Assembly: GCA_905214925.1 (NCBI GenBank)
Contig: CAJMOB010000007.1
Coordinates: forward strand, 62,001-126,000
Length of the DNA stretch: 64,000 bases
Direction: 5' to 3'
Source of the DNA: Scybalomonas sp905214925
GTDB lineage: Bacteria > Bacillota > Clostridia > Lachnospirales > Lachnospiraceae
The translations under genes and the position numbers were made by a program. The notes beneath the pieces were generated by a model, which saw only the letters and a program-made list of their open reading frames with translations, ran no database searches and was not told the DNA's origin. Shown one piece after another: positions 8,007-15,957 of the stretch (the first letter of the stretch is position 1; the number at the start of each line of letters is the position of its first letter).

Positions 8007-8867
8007 TTATAATTTTGCAAGTGTTTCAATCGCATTCTTTGGAATAAAAAGAGAGTAATGTTCTTTTAGATAGGCATCAACTGCATATGTGTTATGCTCT
8101 TCTTTTCCAAAGTCAATTAAAACAGAGGAAAGTCTAATATATTGTTCTGAACTTATAGCATCTGTATATTGAACAATAAGGCAATAAGAATTATTATCTC
8201 GATCCTTATAAAGTTTGCTTGGGATTTTATCAATATAATTCAGTGCTTTACAAGCCTGAATAACGGTATTCAAGTTTTTAAATACAAACATACGATATGG
8301 GTTTCCTTGTATGCGAGTGGATTTATTTGTTTCTTTTTTTGTATGAGTAGAGTCTTCATTCAATGTCTTTTGACGAGAACTAGCACTTAAATCGGCATCG
8401 AGTTCTTTTAAGAAATCAATGAGAGTTTCTGTTTTCTTTTCTTGATCTTTTGTAAGTTCTTTTTGTTCTTCTGTCACAGAATCCTCTTCATCATCTGTGG
8501 CATCGTCAGCATCTTCGTCCTCTTCTTGGTAATCCTCTTCCTCAGTTTCTTCATCAGCCTCGTCCATATCAATGGCGATAGGTTTAGAGAATCGTGAAAA
8601 ACGAGTATCGAGTTCGTCGGGATCCTCTACTTTCGTAATAATCAATATTAAACAGTCCTTATTTACAGGAATCGCTTCTATCATTAAAGGAATATCTTCA
8701 GCTTCAAATCCTAGTTCATAGGAAGCCTGTTGCATCATATCACGGAAAAGTGCTTTTGCCTTTTCTGTGCCATAAGCGAGTTCGGCTAGTTGCAGATCGC
8801 GGTTTGCCAAGTCAGTCTCGTTTAAAGTACAACGAATTTGGTTTTCGTTAATTCTTTCAAACTTCAT
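8007..8867 (-). CDS. mecA: Adaptor protein MecA (ClpC adaptor)
   Basis: 286-aa adaptor that in Bacillus hands substrates such as ComK to the ClpCP protease. The N-terminal substrate-binding domain begins MKFERINENQIRCTLNETDL. The C-terminal ClpC-binding domain includes RMFVFKNLNTVIQACKAL and ends in the typical strand-helix pattern. Between them is an unusually long acidic linker (about residues 105-150, mostly D and E), which makes the protein longer than Bacillus MecA. The start at 8867 is preferred over a GTG at 8876 because the AAGGAAG site is well spaced only from the ATG. It is transcribed convergently with the DUF1858 gene. Confidence 0.9.
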   Translation of the reverse strand: MKFERINENQIRCTLNETDLANRDLQLAELAYGTEKAKALFRDMMQQASYELGFEAEDIPLMIEAIPVNKDCLILIITKVEDPDELDTRFSRFSKPIAIDMDEADEETEEEDYQEEDEDADDATDDEEDSVTEEQKELTKDQEKKTETLIDFLKELDADLSASSRQKTLNEDSTHTKKETNKSTRIQGNPYRMFVFKNLNTVIQACKALNYIDKIPSKLYKDRDNNSYCLIVQYTDAISSEQYIRLSSVLIDFGKEEHNTYAVDAYLKEHYSLFIPKNAIETLAKL

Positions 8868-9012
8868 ATTGCTCACTTCCTTTTCATTGTTATACTAAAG
8901 TGATAATAAGTTACACCACACCTAGTATATATTCAGTATATACGGTATTGATGAAACTGTAAAGCATTAAAACATAAACTTTCTATAAATTTACAAAAAA
9001 TTAAAATAGATA

Positions 9013-9041
9013 TTGAAAATAATGTAAAAAAGTGGTATATT
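9013..9041 (+). promoter_or_regulatory. Sigma-A promoter for a small RNA
   Basis: TTGAAA (9013-9018) and TATATT (9036-9041) with a 17-nt spacer. There is no open reading frame downstream before a strong terminator at 9233-9278. Confidence 0.65.
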
Positions 9042-9047
9042 CTCTAT

Positions 9048-9278
9048 AAGAGCTTCTAATTAAAAAAGGAAAGGGGTGAGGAAAAACGTATAAAAGGGGC
9101 TCGGGTTACAAGTAGGGTAGTAATCGTGCGTTGTATATCACAAGACAATACGATTGAAAAAGCTATGAGAAACCAAAAGGCAGAGTAACTAATTAACCAA
9201 GTTTACAATAATAGATCTCAGAGGCAAAAGAGTAGAACAGGATGTAAAAATGTGATCGATCCTGTTCTATTTTTTTTG
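9048..9278 (+). ncRNA. Candidate small RNA of about 230 nt, family unassigned
   Basis: A promoter (9013-9041) and an intrinsic terminator (9233-9278) bracket about 230 nt with no usable open reading frame. The RNA contains a central hairpin (AATCGT...TTGT / ACAA...ACGATT, 9122-9155). Flanking complementary segments GGTTAC (9103-9108) and GTAACT (about 9185-9190) could form a longer stem around it. The terminator stops transcription before the minus-strand cwlD gene, so it is not a leader of a downstream gene. 6S RNA and the raiA motif have a similar size and lifestyle in Firmicutes, but no diagnostic motif was recognised. Confidence 0.5.
9233..9278 (+). terminator. Intrinsic terminator of the small RNA
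   Basis: Arms TAGAACAGGAT (9233-9243) and ATCCTGTTCTA (9259-9269) pair perfectly over 11 bp, followed by nine T. Confidence 0.9.
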
Positions 9279-9291
9279 CCAAGACAATGCT

Positions 9292-9371
9292 CCATAGGCT
9301 AGAACATTTATGTTCATATATGGCGACTGTCTGCGGACACAAGGAGTTCGCAAAACATGCTTCTCATCGTT
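9292..9371 (+). repeat. Dispersed two-hairpin repeat, copy 3
   Basis: The first hairpin lies at 9292-9323 (CCATA...GAACAT-TT-ATGTTC...TATGG). A linker ACTGTCTGCGGACACAAG follows, then the second hairpin region GGAGTTCGCAAAACATGCTTCTC and CATCGTT. It aligns over its full length with the copy at 59.0 kb. It lies between the small RNA terminator and the 3' end of cwlD. Confidence 0.75.
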
Positions 9372-9414
9372 ATGGGAAGACAATGGATTAGGTAACGAGT
9401 ATTTTGTTTTTTGG

Positions 9415-10119
9415 TTAAGAAGAGTAAGTATTTAAATATTTTAAAATTCCAAGATGAATGGCCCAAGCGATTTGGTTTTGGTATTCATCGGAATTTAGTT
9501 TGCTGGCTTCTTCAAAATTGCTCAAAAACCCGCATTCAACAATGACCATAGGACAAGTAGCTCCTTTTAATAAATAGTAGCTGTCATTGGATTTATATGT
9601 TCGGTGATTGGTCGGATCTAGAGTCTCAATCAACTGAGCTTGCAATAATTTGGCAAGTTGTTCACTTTCTTTTGAATGAACATAATAAAAAACTTGAGCA
9701 CCTTTTTGGGCTTCAGAAGGGAAACTATTTTGATGAATACTAACAGCGATATCCGGTTGATATGTCTTAATCTGATTTCGTCGATTTCTCATATCGGCTT
9801 TCTTTTTGTTTGTATCACTTTCTTCAAAGAGAGCGGTATCCGTTTCCCTTGTCATAATCACTTTTACATCATTTTGCGTAAGAAGTTGTCGAAGCTTTAG
9901 AGCGATAGAGAGATTAATGTCCTTTTCAAGAGAACCGTCAATTCCCACTTTTCCAGGATCAAATCCTCCATGGCCAGCATCAATGACAACGGTATATTTG
10001 GCAGGAAGAGTAGAGGCCTTTAAAAAGAGAGAGGATATATGATAAATAGAGGGGATTAGGAGGAGTAGAAAAATGGCAGAAAAGAAAGTGAGCTTGTGAG
10101 TACGAATGTAGTTTTGCAT
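9415..10119 (-). CDS. cwlD: N-acetylmuramoyl-L-alanine amidase, CwlD type
   Basis: 234-aa Amidase_3 enzyme that cleaves peptide side chains from muramic acid. In spore formers CwlD makes muramic-delta-lactam in cortex peptidoglycan. An N-terminal membrane anchor/signal covers residues 10-33, then the catalytic domain. Zinc ligands are visible: His in DAGHGG (about 50), Glu in SLEKDIN (about 65), His in SIHQN (about 128), and the catalytic Glu in VECGF (about 196). The length and single-domain form match CwlD rather than multi-domain autolysins. GGAGG lies just upstream of the ATG. It is divergent from tsaC. Confidence 0.87.
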   Translation of the reverse strand: MQNYIRTHKLTFFSAIFLLLLIPSIYHISSLFLKASTLPAKYTVVIDAGHGGFDPGKVGIDGSLEKDINLSIALKLRQLLTQNDVKVIMTRETDTALFEESDTNKKKADMRNRRNQIKTYQPDIAVSIHQNSFPSEAQKGAQVFYYVHSKESEQLAKLLQAQLIETLDPTNHRTYKSNDSYYLLKGATCPMVIVECGFLSNFEEASKLNSDEYQNQIAWAIHLGILKYLNTYSS

Positions 10120-10265
10120 AAATCCTCCATAAGAAATCGAATAAAAAATGTTTTAACTCATTATATGGTTGAATTCTAAAAATATTCTTGTGGAAAATAA
10201 AAAGATTCGCCTGTCACATTATTGTATGATATAATAAAAGTTATGGTTGAAAAGAGGTAAGAAAT

Positions 10266-11327
10266 ATGAACACAAAAATCGTAAAATTAGAATCATTAGA
10301 ACACAATGAAGAAAAATTAATGGAAGCAGCAAAAATATTGCAAGAAGGCGGACTTGTGGCATTTCCCACAGAAACTGTCTATGGTCTTGGAGCAGATGGT
10401 CTTAATAGTGAAGCAGCTGCTAAGATTTATTCTGCAAAAGGACGTCCAAGTGATAATCCTTTAATTTTGCATATTGCAGATATGGATATGGTTTCTAAAT
10501 TGGCAAAGAATATTAGCGAAGATGCCATGAAAGTTATGAATGCCTTTTGGCCTGGACCACTTACCGTAATTTTAGATAAAACAGATATTGTTCCTTATGG
10601 GACAACAGGAGGGCTTGATACGGTTGCCATTCGTATGCCAAGTCACCCAGTAGCAAGAGAATTGATTCATATTGCCAATGCGGCAGTAGCGGCTCCAAGT
10701 GCGAATACATCAGGACGACCAAGCCCTACAACAGCACAACATGTCATACAGGATTTAGATGGTAAGATCGATATGATAGTGGATGGTGGAAAAGTTGGAA
10801 TTGGAATTGAATCTACCATTGTGGATATGACAGGGGAAAATCCTATGATTTTACGTCCAGGATATATTACAAAGCCTATGTTAGAAGAAGTCGTAAAAAA
10901 AACAGTGAAAATTGATCCTGCTATTTTAACGAAGGAAGGGATGAATGGAGTACGACCAAAAGCTCCAGGAATGAAATATAAACATTATGCGCCAAAAGGG
11001 GATTTAACAATTGTTTCTGGGGATAATATAGAAAAGGTAGTAGGAAAAATTCACGAACTTGTAGAAGAAAAACAAAAAGAAGGATACCGTGTAGGAATTA
11101 TTGCTACCGATGAAACGGTTTCACAATATGGGGAAGGAATTGTGAAATCCATTGGTTCAAGAAATGATGAGGTCAGCATATCCGTAGGACTCTATAGTGT
11201 GCTTCGTGAGTTTGATGATGAAGGTGTTGATTTTATTTATTCAGAAGCATTTGAACAAGATGATTTTGGACAAGCGATTATGAACCGACTATTAAAGGCA
11301 GCAGGGTATTCAATTATAAAAGTATGA
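10266..11327 (+). CDS. tsaC: L-threonylcarbamoyladenylate synthase (Sua5/YwlC type)
   Basis: 353-aa enzyme that makes threonylcarbamoyl-AMP from threonine, bicarbonate and ATP for the t6A37 modification of ANN-decoding tRNAs. The YrdC domain (about 1-205) contains GLVAFPTETVYGLGADG, KGRPSDNPLILHI, and APSANTSGRPSPT. A linker with GVRPKAPGMKYKHYAP leads to a C-terminal Sua5 domain (about 230-353), so this is the long Sua5/YwlC form rather than the short TsaC form. A TATAAT box lies at 10230-10235. It overlaps the first bases of the next gene, giving a two-gene unit. YwlC is likewise followed by a phosphatase-family gene (YwlE) nearby in Bacillus. Confidence 0.93.
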   Translation: MNTKIVKLESLEHNEEKLMEAAKILQEGGLVAFPTETVYGLGADGLNSEAAAKIYSAKGRPSDNPLILHIADMDMVSKLAKNISEDAMKVMNAFWPGPLTVILDKTDIVPYGTTGGLDTVAIRMPSHPVARELIHIANAAVAAPSANTSGRPSPTTAQHVIQDLDGKIDMIVDGGKVGIGIESTIVDMTGENPMILRPGYITKPMLEEVVKKTVKIDPAILTKEGMNGVRPKAPGMKYKHYAPKGDLTIVSGDNIEKVVGKIHELVEEKQKEGYRVGIIATDETVSQYGEGIVKSIGSRNDEVSISVGLYSVLREFDDEGVDFIYSEAFEQDDFGQAIMNRLLKAAGYSIIKV

Positions 11328-11338
11328 GGAGTAATGCA

Positions 11339-11803
11339 ATGAGTAAGTATCATCAAATTCTTTTTCTGTCAACGACCAATACCTGTAGAGGATATATGGC
11401 AGAAGTGTTAATGAGGAAAGAGTTATTGAAGCGTGGGATTAAAGATGTGGAAGTTTCTTCAAGAGGAACGATCGTTTTATTCTCAGAGCCAATTAATCCA
11501 AAAGCGGTGCTGGTCATGAAAAATAATGCTCTCCCAGTAGAAGAAAATTACTTGACGAAGCCCCTTACAGAAGAAGATGTGAAAAAAAGTGATCTGATTT
11601 TAACTATGACAGAAGAGCAAAAAGAAAGTTTATTGCAAGAGTATGATTATACTGGTGATATTTATACTGTGAAAGAATTAGGAAGAGAAAAAGGAGAAGT
11701 TTTAGATCCCTATGGAAAGGATTTAATTGACTATGAATACTGTTGTAGAGAGCTTGATCGTTTAATTGAAAAAATAGCAGATGCTATCTTTGAAGAGAAG
11801 TAG
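11339..11803 (+). CDS. Low-molecular-weight protein-tyrosine phosphatase homologue lacking the catalytic Cys
   Basis: 154-aa protein of the LMW-PTP/ArsC fold, related to Bacillus YwlE (arginine phosphatase). The P-loop normally reads VCTGNTCRSP with the first Cys as nucleophile. Here it reads LSTTNTCRGY (about residues 9-18), so the nucleophile position is Ser while the later Cys-Arg is kept. The distal general-acid segment DPYG is present (about residue 121). The start at 11339 is chosen because GAGGA lies 8 nt upstream; an in-frame ATG at 11324 overlaps the tsaC stop. It could be a phosphoprotein-binding pseudo-enzyme or use another residue. The fold call is firm; activity is doubtful. Confidence 0.82.
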   Translation: MSKYHQILFLSTTNTCRGYMAEVLMRKELLKRGIKDVEVSSRGTIVLFSEPINPKAVLVMKNNALPVEENYLTKPLTEEDVKKSDLILTMTEEQKESLLQEYDYTGDIYTVKELGREKGEVLDPYGKDLIDYEYCCRELDRLIEKIADAIFEEK

Positions 11804-12153
11804 CTGGCCTATAAGATTTAGGAGAAAAATCATATTGGGGATTTGGATTCTCACTTTGGTATATTTTCATAAATATAATGTAAATTAAAAACACCCTTTT
11901 AATAGGAAGAAACTCATTCAAAAAATTAAAATATATACAAAAATTCTGTAGAAGACAGTTTTGTAAAAAATAGATAAATACTTTTTAAATAGGTAAAAAT
12001 ACATTTTGATTCGTGATTATATAGAATGTGATGGGGATTTTTGGGGAATAGCCTATAGAAATATAATAGAATTTTGGGGGCAATCAGAATAGAAATATAA
12101 AAATCAGTGATTGGTAAATAATTATATAAATTATCACTCAAAAATTGGGATAG
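11804..12153. other. AT-rich intergenic stretch, no gene seen
   Basis: About 350 nt of very AT-rich sequence with many short A and T runs. I see no coding region with a ribosome-binding site, no strong hairpin and no tandem repeat. Open frames on the minus strand here have a random composition and no start signal. Confidence 0.5.
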
Positions 12154-12182
12154 TAGACAAAGTTGTGAAAAATATGTATAAT
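12154..12182 (+). promoter_or_regulatory. Sigma-A promoter for the V-ATPase operon
   Basis: TAGACA (12154-12159) and TATAAT (12177-12182) with a 17-nt spacer. Transcription from here would give a leader of about 270 nt before the first operon gene. Confidence 0.6.
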
Positions 12183-12188
12183 GGTTTA

Positions 12189-12458
12189 TAAATGTACAAT
12201 ATAACTGTGCATAATGTAAGATACAAAGCTGGTTCTGTGTATGATTCTTTGTGAAAGAGAGATACTAGAAAGGAGCTAGAAGAACAATTTTGGTTCTGTG
12301 AGAAATGATTCTATTCATATCATGAAACAATGAGGAACATATGATTTGCATAGAAGGCAATCTACCACCATCCATGATGTTGATGCCGACTATGAATATG
12401 GGAAACTTGTAAAACGTGTTTTTCATCGTTGATATGAAGAAGAAAGGAGGGTGAAAGT
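12189..12458 (+). promoter_or_regulatory. Long leader of the V-ATPase operon
   Basis: The 270-nt leader contains an imperfect direct repeat, GGTTCTGTGTATGATTCT (12231-12248) and GGTTCTGTGAGAAATGATTCT (12292-12312). It also holds a hairpin AGAAC/GTTCT between them (about 12280-12296) and a dispersed-repeat copy at 12382-12430. No terminator-like hairpin with a T-tract is seen. Regulation by a leader RNA is possible but not shown. Confidence 0.4.
12382..12430 (+). repeat. Dispersed hairpin repeat, copy 4
   Basis: GATGCCGACTATGAATATG followed by the hairpin GGGAAAC...GTTTTTC and CATCGTT, aligned with the linker and second hairpin of the copies at 9.3 and 59.1 kb. It ends 28 nt before the first V-ATPase gene, inside the leader. 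Confidence 0.65.
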
Positions 12459-12767
12459 ATGGTGAAGGAAACAATCGAAGCGATAAAAGAATCAGAGGCA
12501 AAAGCAGAACAAATCATAAGAGAGGCTTCTGACCAAGGAAAAACTTTTATCGAACAGGCGAATGAGCAAGCCAAATCCCGCGTGGAGAAAGCTAAGAATA
12601 CAATTCGTCAAAAAGAGATGCAAGCAGAAGAGGCGAGAGAAAAAGATGGAACAGTCTATCTAGAAAGTGCCTTAAAAGAGGCAGAACAAGAGGTGATGTC
12701 TCTAAAAAATATGGCGGAACAAAAAGCACAAGAGGCCATTGATTTGATTGTATCACAACTCGTTTAA
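12459..12767 (+). CDS. V-type ATP synthase subunit H (AhaH/NtpH-like stalk protein)
   Basis: 102-aa, almost entirely helical and rich in E, K, A and Q, with no membrane segment. This is the look of AhaH-type peripheral stalk subunits, which pair with subunit E to hold the V1 head to subunit I. GAAAGGAGGG lies 7 nt upstream of the ATG. It is the first gene of the operon H-I-K-E-C-F-A-B-D. Identity rests on coiled-coil composition, size and position directly before subunit I rather than on sharp motifs. Confidence 0.75.
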   Translation: MVKETIEAIKESEAKAEQIIREASDQGKTFIEQANEQAKSRVEKAKNTIRQKEMQAEEAREKDGTVYLESALKEAEQEVMSLKNMAEQKAQEAIDLIVSQLV

Positions 12768-12814
12768 TAAAAAACGAGTGGTAGAAATTTAAAAGAGTAA
12801 GGAGGGATATGAAA

Positions 12815-14827
12815 ATGGCAGTATTGCAAATGCAGAAAATCAATATCTGTGGGCTGAAAAAAGATCGAAAATCTATTTTAGAGATTTTGCAATCTTCAGG
12901 TGTTATGGAAGTGACTAAGACTGCTGAAGAGGATAGCATTTTTCAGAAGATGGATACCATGTCTTATCGGCAGATGTTTGAGAAAAATGCATTGCTAGCC
13001 GATCAGGCATTGGAAATACTGCAAAACTATGCTCCAGAGAAGAAGTCTTTATTGGCTGGCTTAGAAGGGAAGGCTCTAGAGGAAGCGACCCATTTTAAGC
13101 GGATGGAAAAAGAATGTGAAACGATTCTAAAATCCGTCAAACAGATTCTCAGCTATGAAAAGAAAATAGCGGAGAGCAAGGCTGGCATTTTAAAGGTGGA
13201 ATCTCAAATTGAAGGGCTAACTCCTTGGTTAAACCTTGATATTCCAATGAAGTTTTCAGGCACAAGAAAAAGTGCTGTTCTCATTGGAACGATGACAGGA
13301 ACCGTAACAATAGAGCAAATCTATGAAGCGGTAGCCGAGAAAGAACCTTCCTTGGAGGCATTTGATGTGACAATACTTGGAACTGATAAAGATCAGACTT
13401 GTATTGTAGCGGTATGCTTGAAAAAAGACGCAACAAAGTTAGAAGATGCGTTAAGAGCGGTTGGTTTTGCAAGACCATCACAGGCGGTTGCTGAAATTCC
13501 TGTACAACAGGTAGAAGAGTGGAAAAATCAGATTCAAAGCTTACAAGCAGAAGTTAAGAGTCTAGAAGAACAGATACGTGCTTATAAAGATCAGAGAAAA
13601 GATTTTGAGATGCTATCCGATTATTATCGAATACGAGCACAAAAGTATCAAGTGTTAGGAGACTTATTACAGTCTAAAAAGACCTTCCTTGTTACAGGCT
13701 ATGTGCCACAAAAAGATGTAGCACAGCTAGAAGAAAAATTAGTAAGTCGTTATGATTTAGCATTTGAACAGGAAGAAATAGCGGAGGAGGAACAACCACC
13801 AGTTCTTCTAAAAAACAACGCAGTTGCGGAGTCAGCAGAGGGTGTAACAGCGTCCTTTGGTCTTCCTGCAAAAGGAGAGATGGATCCAACTTCTGTCATG
13901 TCACTTTGTTACATTTTCTTATTTGGTCTGATGTTATCAGACGCAGCTTATGGTCTTATTGTATCATTGGCATGTTTTTTTGTATTAAAGAAGTACAAAA
14001 GAATGGACTCAGGGCTTAGAAAATCCATTAAGTTGTTTATGTATTGTGGAATATCAACACTCTTTTGGGGCGTGATGTTTGGTGGATATTTTGGAGATGC
14101 TATCGATATTATCAGTGGAACGTTCTTCAATCATAAAGTATCCATACCAGCTCTTTGGTTTATACCATTAAACGATCCAATGAAGTTGCTGATCTATTCC
14201 ATGCTCTTTGGTACAATCCACTTATATCTTGGATTGGCCATGAAAGGTTATATGCTTGTAAAGGATAAGAAATATTTAGATTTCTTTTGCGATGTCATTC
14301 TCTGGTATTTGCTTTTAACAGGCTTAATCTTTATTTTACTTCCGACGGAATTATTCAGTTCCATTTCACAGATGACATTCAATTTCCCACCAATTGTTGG
14401 CACATTGGCAAAAGCAAGTGCTATTATAGGTGCTGTGGGAATTTTATTGATGTCAGGAAGAAGTAGTAAAAATCCAGCACTCCGTATTGCACTTGGTGCT
14501 TATGATTTATATAACATTACGGGCTGGGTATCTGATGTATTATCCTATTCAAGACTTTTAGCATTAGGTCTTGCTACCGGTGTTATCGCATCAGTAGTCA
14601 ACCAGATGGGAAGCATGATAGGAAATAATATTTTAGGTATTATTGTATTTATTATTGTATTTATTGGAGGACATATTTTTAACCTTGGTATTAACTTATT
14701 AGGTGCCTATGTCCACACTTGCCGTCTCCAATATGTGGAGTTTTTTGGTAAATTTTATGAAGGCGGTGGAAAAATGTTTGAACCATTCCGTCGTGATACA
14801 AAGTATGTAGAGTTTAAGGAGGATTAG
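12815..14827 (+). CDS. ntpI: V-type ATP synthase subunit I (a-subunit)
   Basis: 670-aa membrane stator subunit that forms the ion half-channels against the K ring. The N-terminal half (about 1-350) is soluble, with long coiled-coil segments. The C-terminal half has about seven to eight membrane helices starting at FGLPAKGEMDPTSVMSLCYI. The conserved helix WVSDVLSYSRLLALGLATGV carries the essential arginine that faces the ring carboxylate. The start at 12815 is preferred over 12809 because GGAGGG is properly spaced from the second ATG. The stop is 4 nt before ntpK. Confidence 0.94.
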   Translation: MAVLQMQKINICGLKKDRKSILEILQSSGVMEVTKTAEEDSIFQKMDTMSYRQMFEKNALLADQALEILQNYAPEKKSLLAGLEGKALEEATHFKRMEKECETILKSVKQILSYEKKIAESKAGILKVESQIEGLTPWLNLDIPMKFSGTRKSAVLIGTMTGTVTIEQIYEAVAEKEPSLEAFDVTILGTDKDQTCIVAVCLKKDATKLEDALRAVGFARPSQAVAEIPVQQVEEWKNQIQSLQAEVKSLEEQIRAYKDQRKDFEMLSDYYRIRAQKYQVLGDLLQSKKTFLVTGYVPQKDVAQLEEKLVSRYDLAFEQEEIAEEEQPPVLLKNNAVAESAEGVTASFGLPAKGEMDPTSVMSLCYIFLFGLMLSDAAYGLIVSLACFFVLKKYKRMDSGLRKSIKLFMYCGISTLFWGVMFGGYFGDAIDIISGTFFNHKVSIPALWFIPLNDPMKLLIYSMLFGTIHLYLGLAMKGYMLVKDKKYLDFFCDVILWYLLLTGLIFILLPTELFSSISQMTFNFPPIVGTLAKASAIIGAVGILLMSGRSSKNPALRIALGAYDLYNITGWVSDVLSYSRLLALGLATGVIASVVNQMGSMIGNNILGIIVFIIVFIGGHIFNLGINLLGAYVHTCRLQYVEFFGKFYEGGGKMFEPFRRDTKYVEFKED

Positions 14828-14831
14828 AATT

Positions 14832-15293
14832 ATGGGTATTTTCTTTGCATTATTAGGAGCTGCATTAGCAGTTATTTTATCAGGTATGGGATCTGCTTAC
14901 GGAGTAGGTGTTGCTGGTCAGGCAGCAGCAGGCGTTGTAACAGAAGATCCAAGTAAATTCGCGAAAGTATTAATCTTACAGTTATTGCCAGGTACACAGG
15001 GTATCTACGGTTTATTAGTAGCATTTATCGCTCTTTCTAAAATGGGACTTTTAGGCGGTGGTGTTCAGAACATGGACGTTGCAACAGGTCTTTTATACTT
15101 AGCAGCTTGTTTACCAATCGCTATTGTTGGTCTTGTATCCGCTCGTTATCAGGGAAGAACTTCTGTTGCATCTATCGGAATCGTAGCAAAGAAACCAGAA
15201 CAGTTCGGTAAAGCGATGTTATTCCCTGCCATGGTAGAAACTTATGCTATCTTAGCATTATTAGTATCTATCTTAGCAGTAAGTGCTTTATAA
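14832..15293 (+). CDS. ntpK: V-type ATPase proteolipid subunit K, sodium-type ion site
   Basis: 153-aa double-hairpin proteolipid with four membrane helices, forming the rotor ring. Only the second hairpin carries the ion-binding carboxylate, Glu136 in PAMVETYAIL. Residues matching the Na+ ligands of Enterococcus hirae NtpK are all present: Leu52, Thr55, Gln56 and Tyr59 in LPGTQGIYG, and Gln107 in ARYQGRT. From this I infer sodium rather than proton transport, though Li+/H+ use cannot be excluded. Coding is strong and the base composition is slightly more GC-rich and codon-biased than its neighbours, as expected for a protein needed in many copies. Confidence 0.95.
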   Translation: MGIFFALLGAALAVILSGMGSAYGVGVAGQAAAGVVTEDPSKFAKVLILQLLPGTQGIYGLLVAFIALSKMGLLGGGVQNMDVATGLLYLAACLPIAIVGLVSARYQGRTSVASIGIVAKKPEQFGKAMLFPAMVETYAILALLVSILAVSAL

Positions 15294-15336
15294 TTATTGG
15301 TAGTGAGCTTAAAAACAATTGGTAAGGAGAGAAATT

Positions 15337-15930
15337 ATGGCTGGATTAGAGAAAATCATGAGTCAAATCCTAGAAGAAGCCAATGGTGAAGCCAGCGAAA
15401 TCGTAAACAAAGCACAGGAAGAAGCAAATGCTATTTTAGCAAAAGCGGATGCGGAATGTAAAAAGATGGAGGATGAGAGTGTAGAAAAAGAAAAGGCAAG
15501 ACAACTTGCTCATGAAGAACGCTTAAAATCCTCTGCTCAGCTCAAAAAACGTCAGGCAGTCTTGCTTGCAAAACAGCAAATCATTTCTGATATGTTAGAG
15601 CGTGCTTATGAAGCATTATTACAACAAGATACAGAATCTTATTTTGTGCTCATAAAAAAAATGCTGGAAAAATTCACATTGGCAAAAGCAGGACAGATTT
15701 ATTTTTCTGATAGAGATTTAAAAAGAATGCCATCTGGATTTGAGGCGGAAATTGAAAAAATCGCCTCTGAAAAAGATGGAAGCTTAACTCTTGTAAAAGA
15801 GGCAAAAGCAATCGATGGAGGATTTATCCTCGTCTATGGTGGTATTGAAGAAAATTGTTCTTTTAAAGCGTTATTGAACGAGAAAAAAGAGGAACTTGCA
15901 GATAAGGTACAACGTTTATTATTTGCATAA
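15337..15930 (+). CDS. ntpE: V-type ATP synthase subunit E (peripheral stalk)
   Basis: 197-aa stalk subunit. The N-terminal 95 residues are a long charged helix (EEANGEASEIVNKAQEEANA) that pairs with the H subunit. The C-terminal half is a mixed alpha/beta domain that docks on the A3B3 head. The ATG at 15337 follows AAGGAGAG at the right distance. An in-frame GTG/ATG further upstream overlaps that site and is unlikely. It sits between the proteolipid and subunit C, the order found in E. hirae. Confidence 0.9.
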   Translation: MAGLEKIMSQILEEANGEASEIVNKAQEEANAILAKADAECKKMEDESVEKEKARQLAHEERLKSSAQLKKRQAVLLAKQQIISDMLERAYEALLQQDTESYFVLIKKMLEKFTLAKAGQIYFSDRDLKRMPSGFEAEIEKIASEKDGSLTLVKEAKAIDGGFILVYGGIEENCSFKALLNEKKEELADKVQRLLFA

Positions 15931-15957
15931 TGTGTAACCAAGAAGGAGGTTTTAAAC

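Noticed and set aside
9048..9278. Reading the candidate small RNA region as a riboswitch for cwlD or mecA
   Set aside because: cwlD is on the opposite strand and downstream. The minus strand upstream of mecA lacks a promoter-terminator arrangement of this quality, whereas the plus strand has both.
11926..12141. Open frame on the minus strand in the AT-rich gap before the V-ATPase operon
   Set aside because: No ribosome-binding site and a random-looking composition; best explained by few stop codons by chance.
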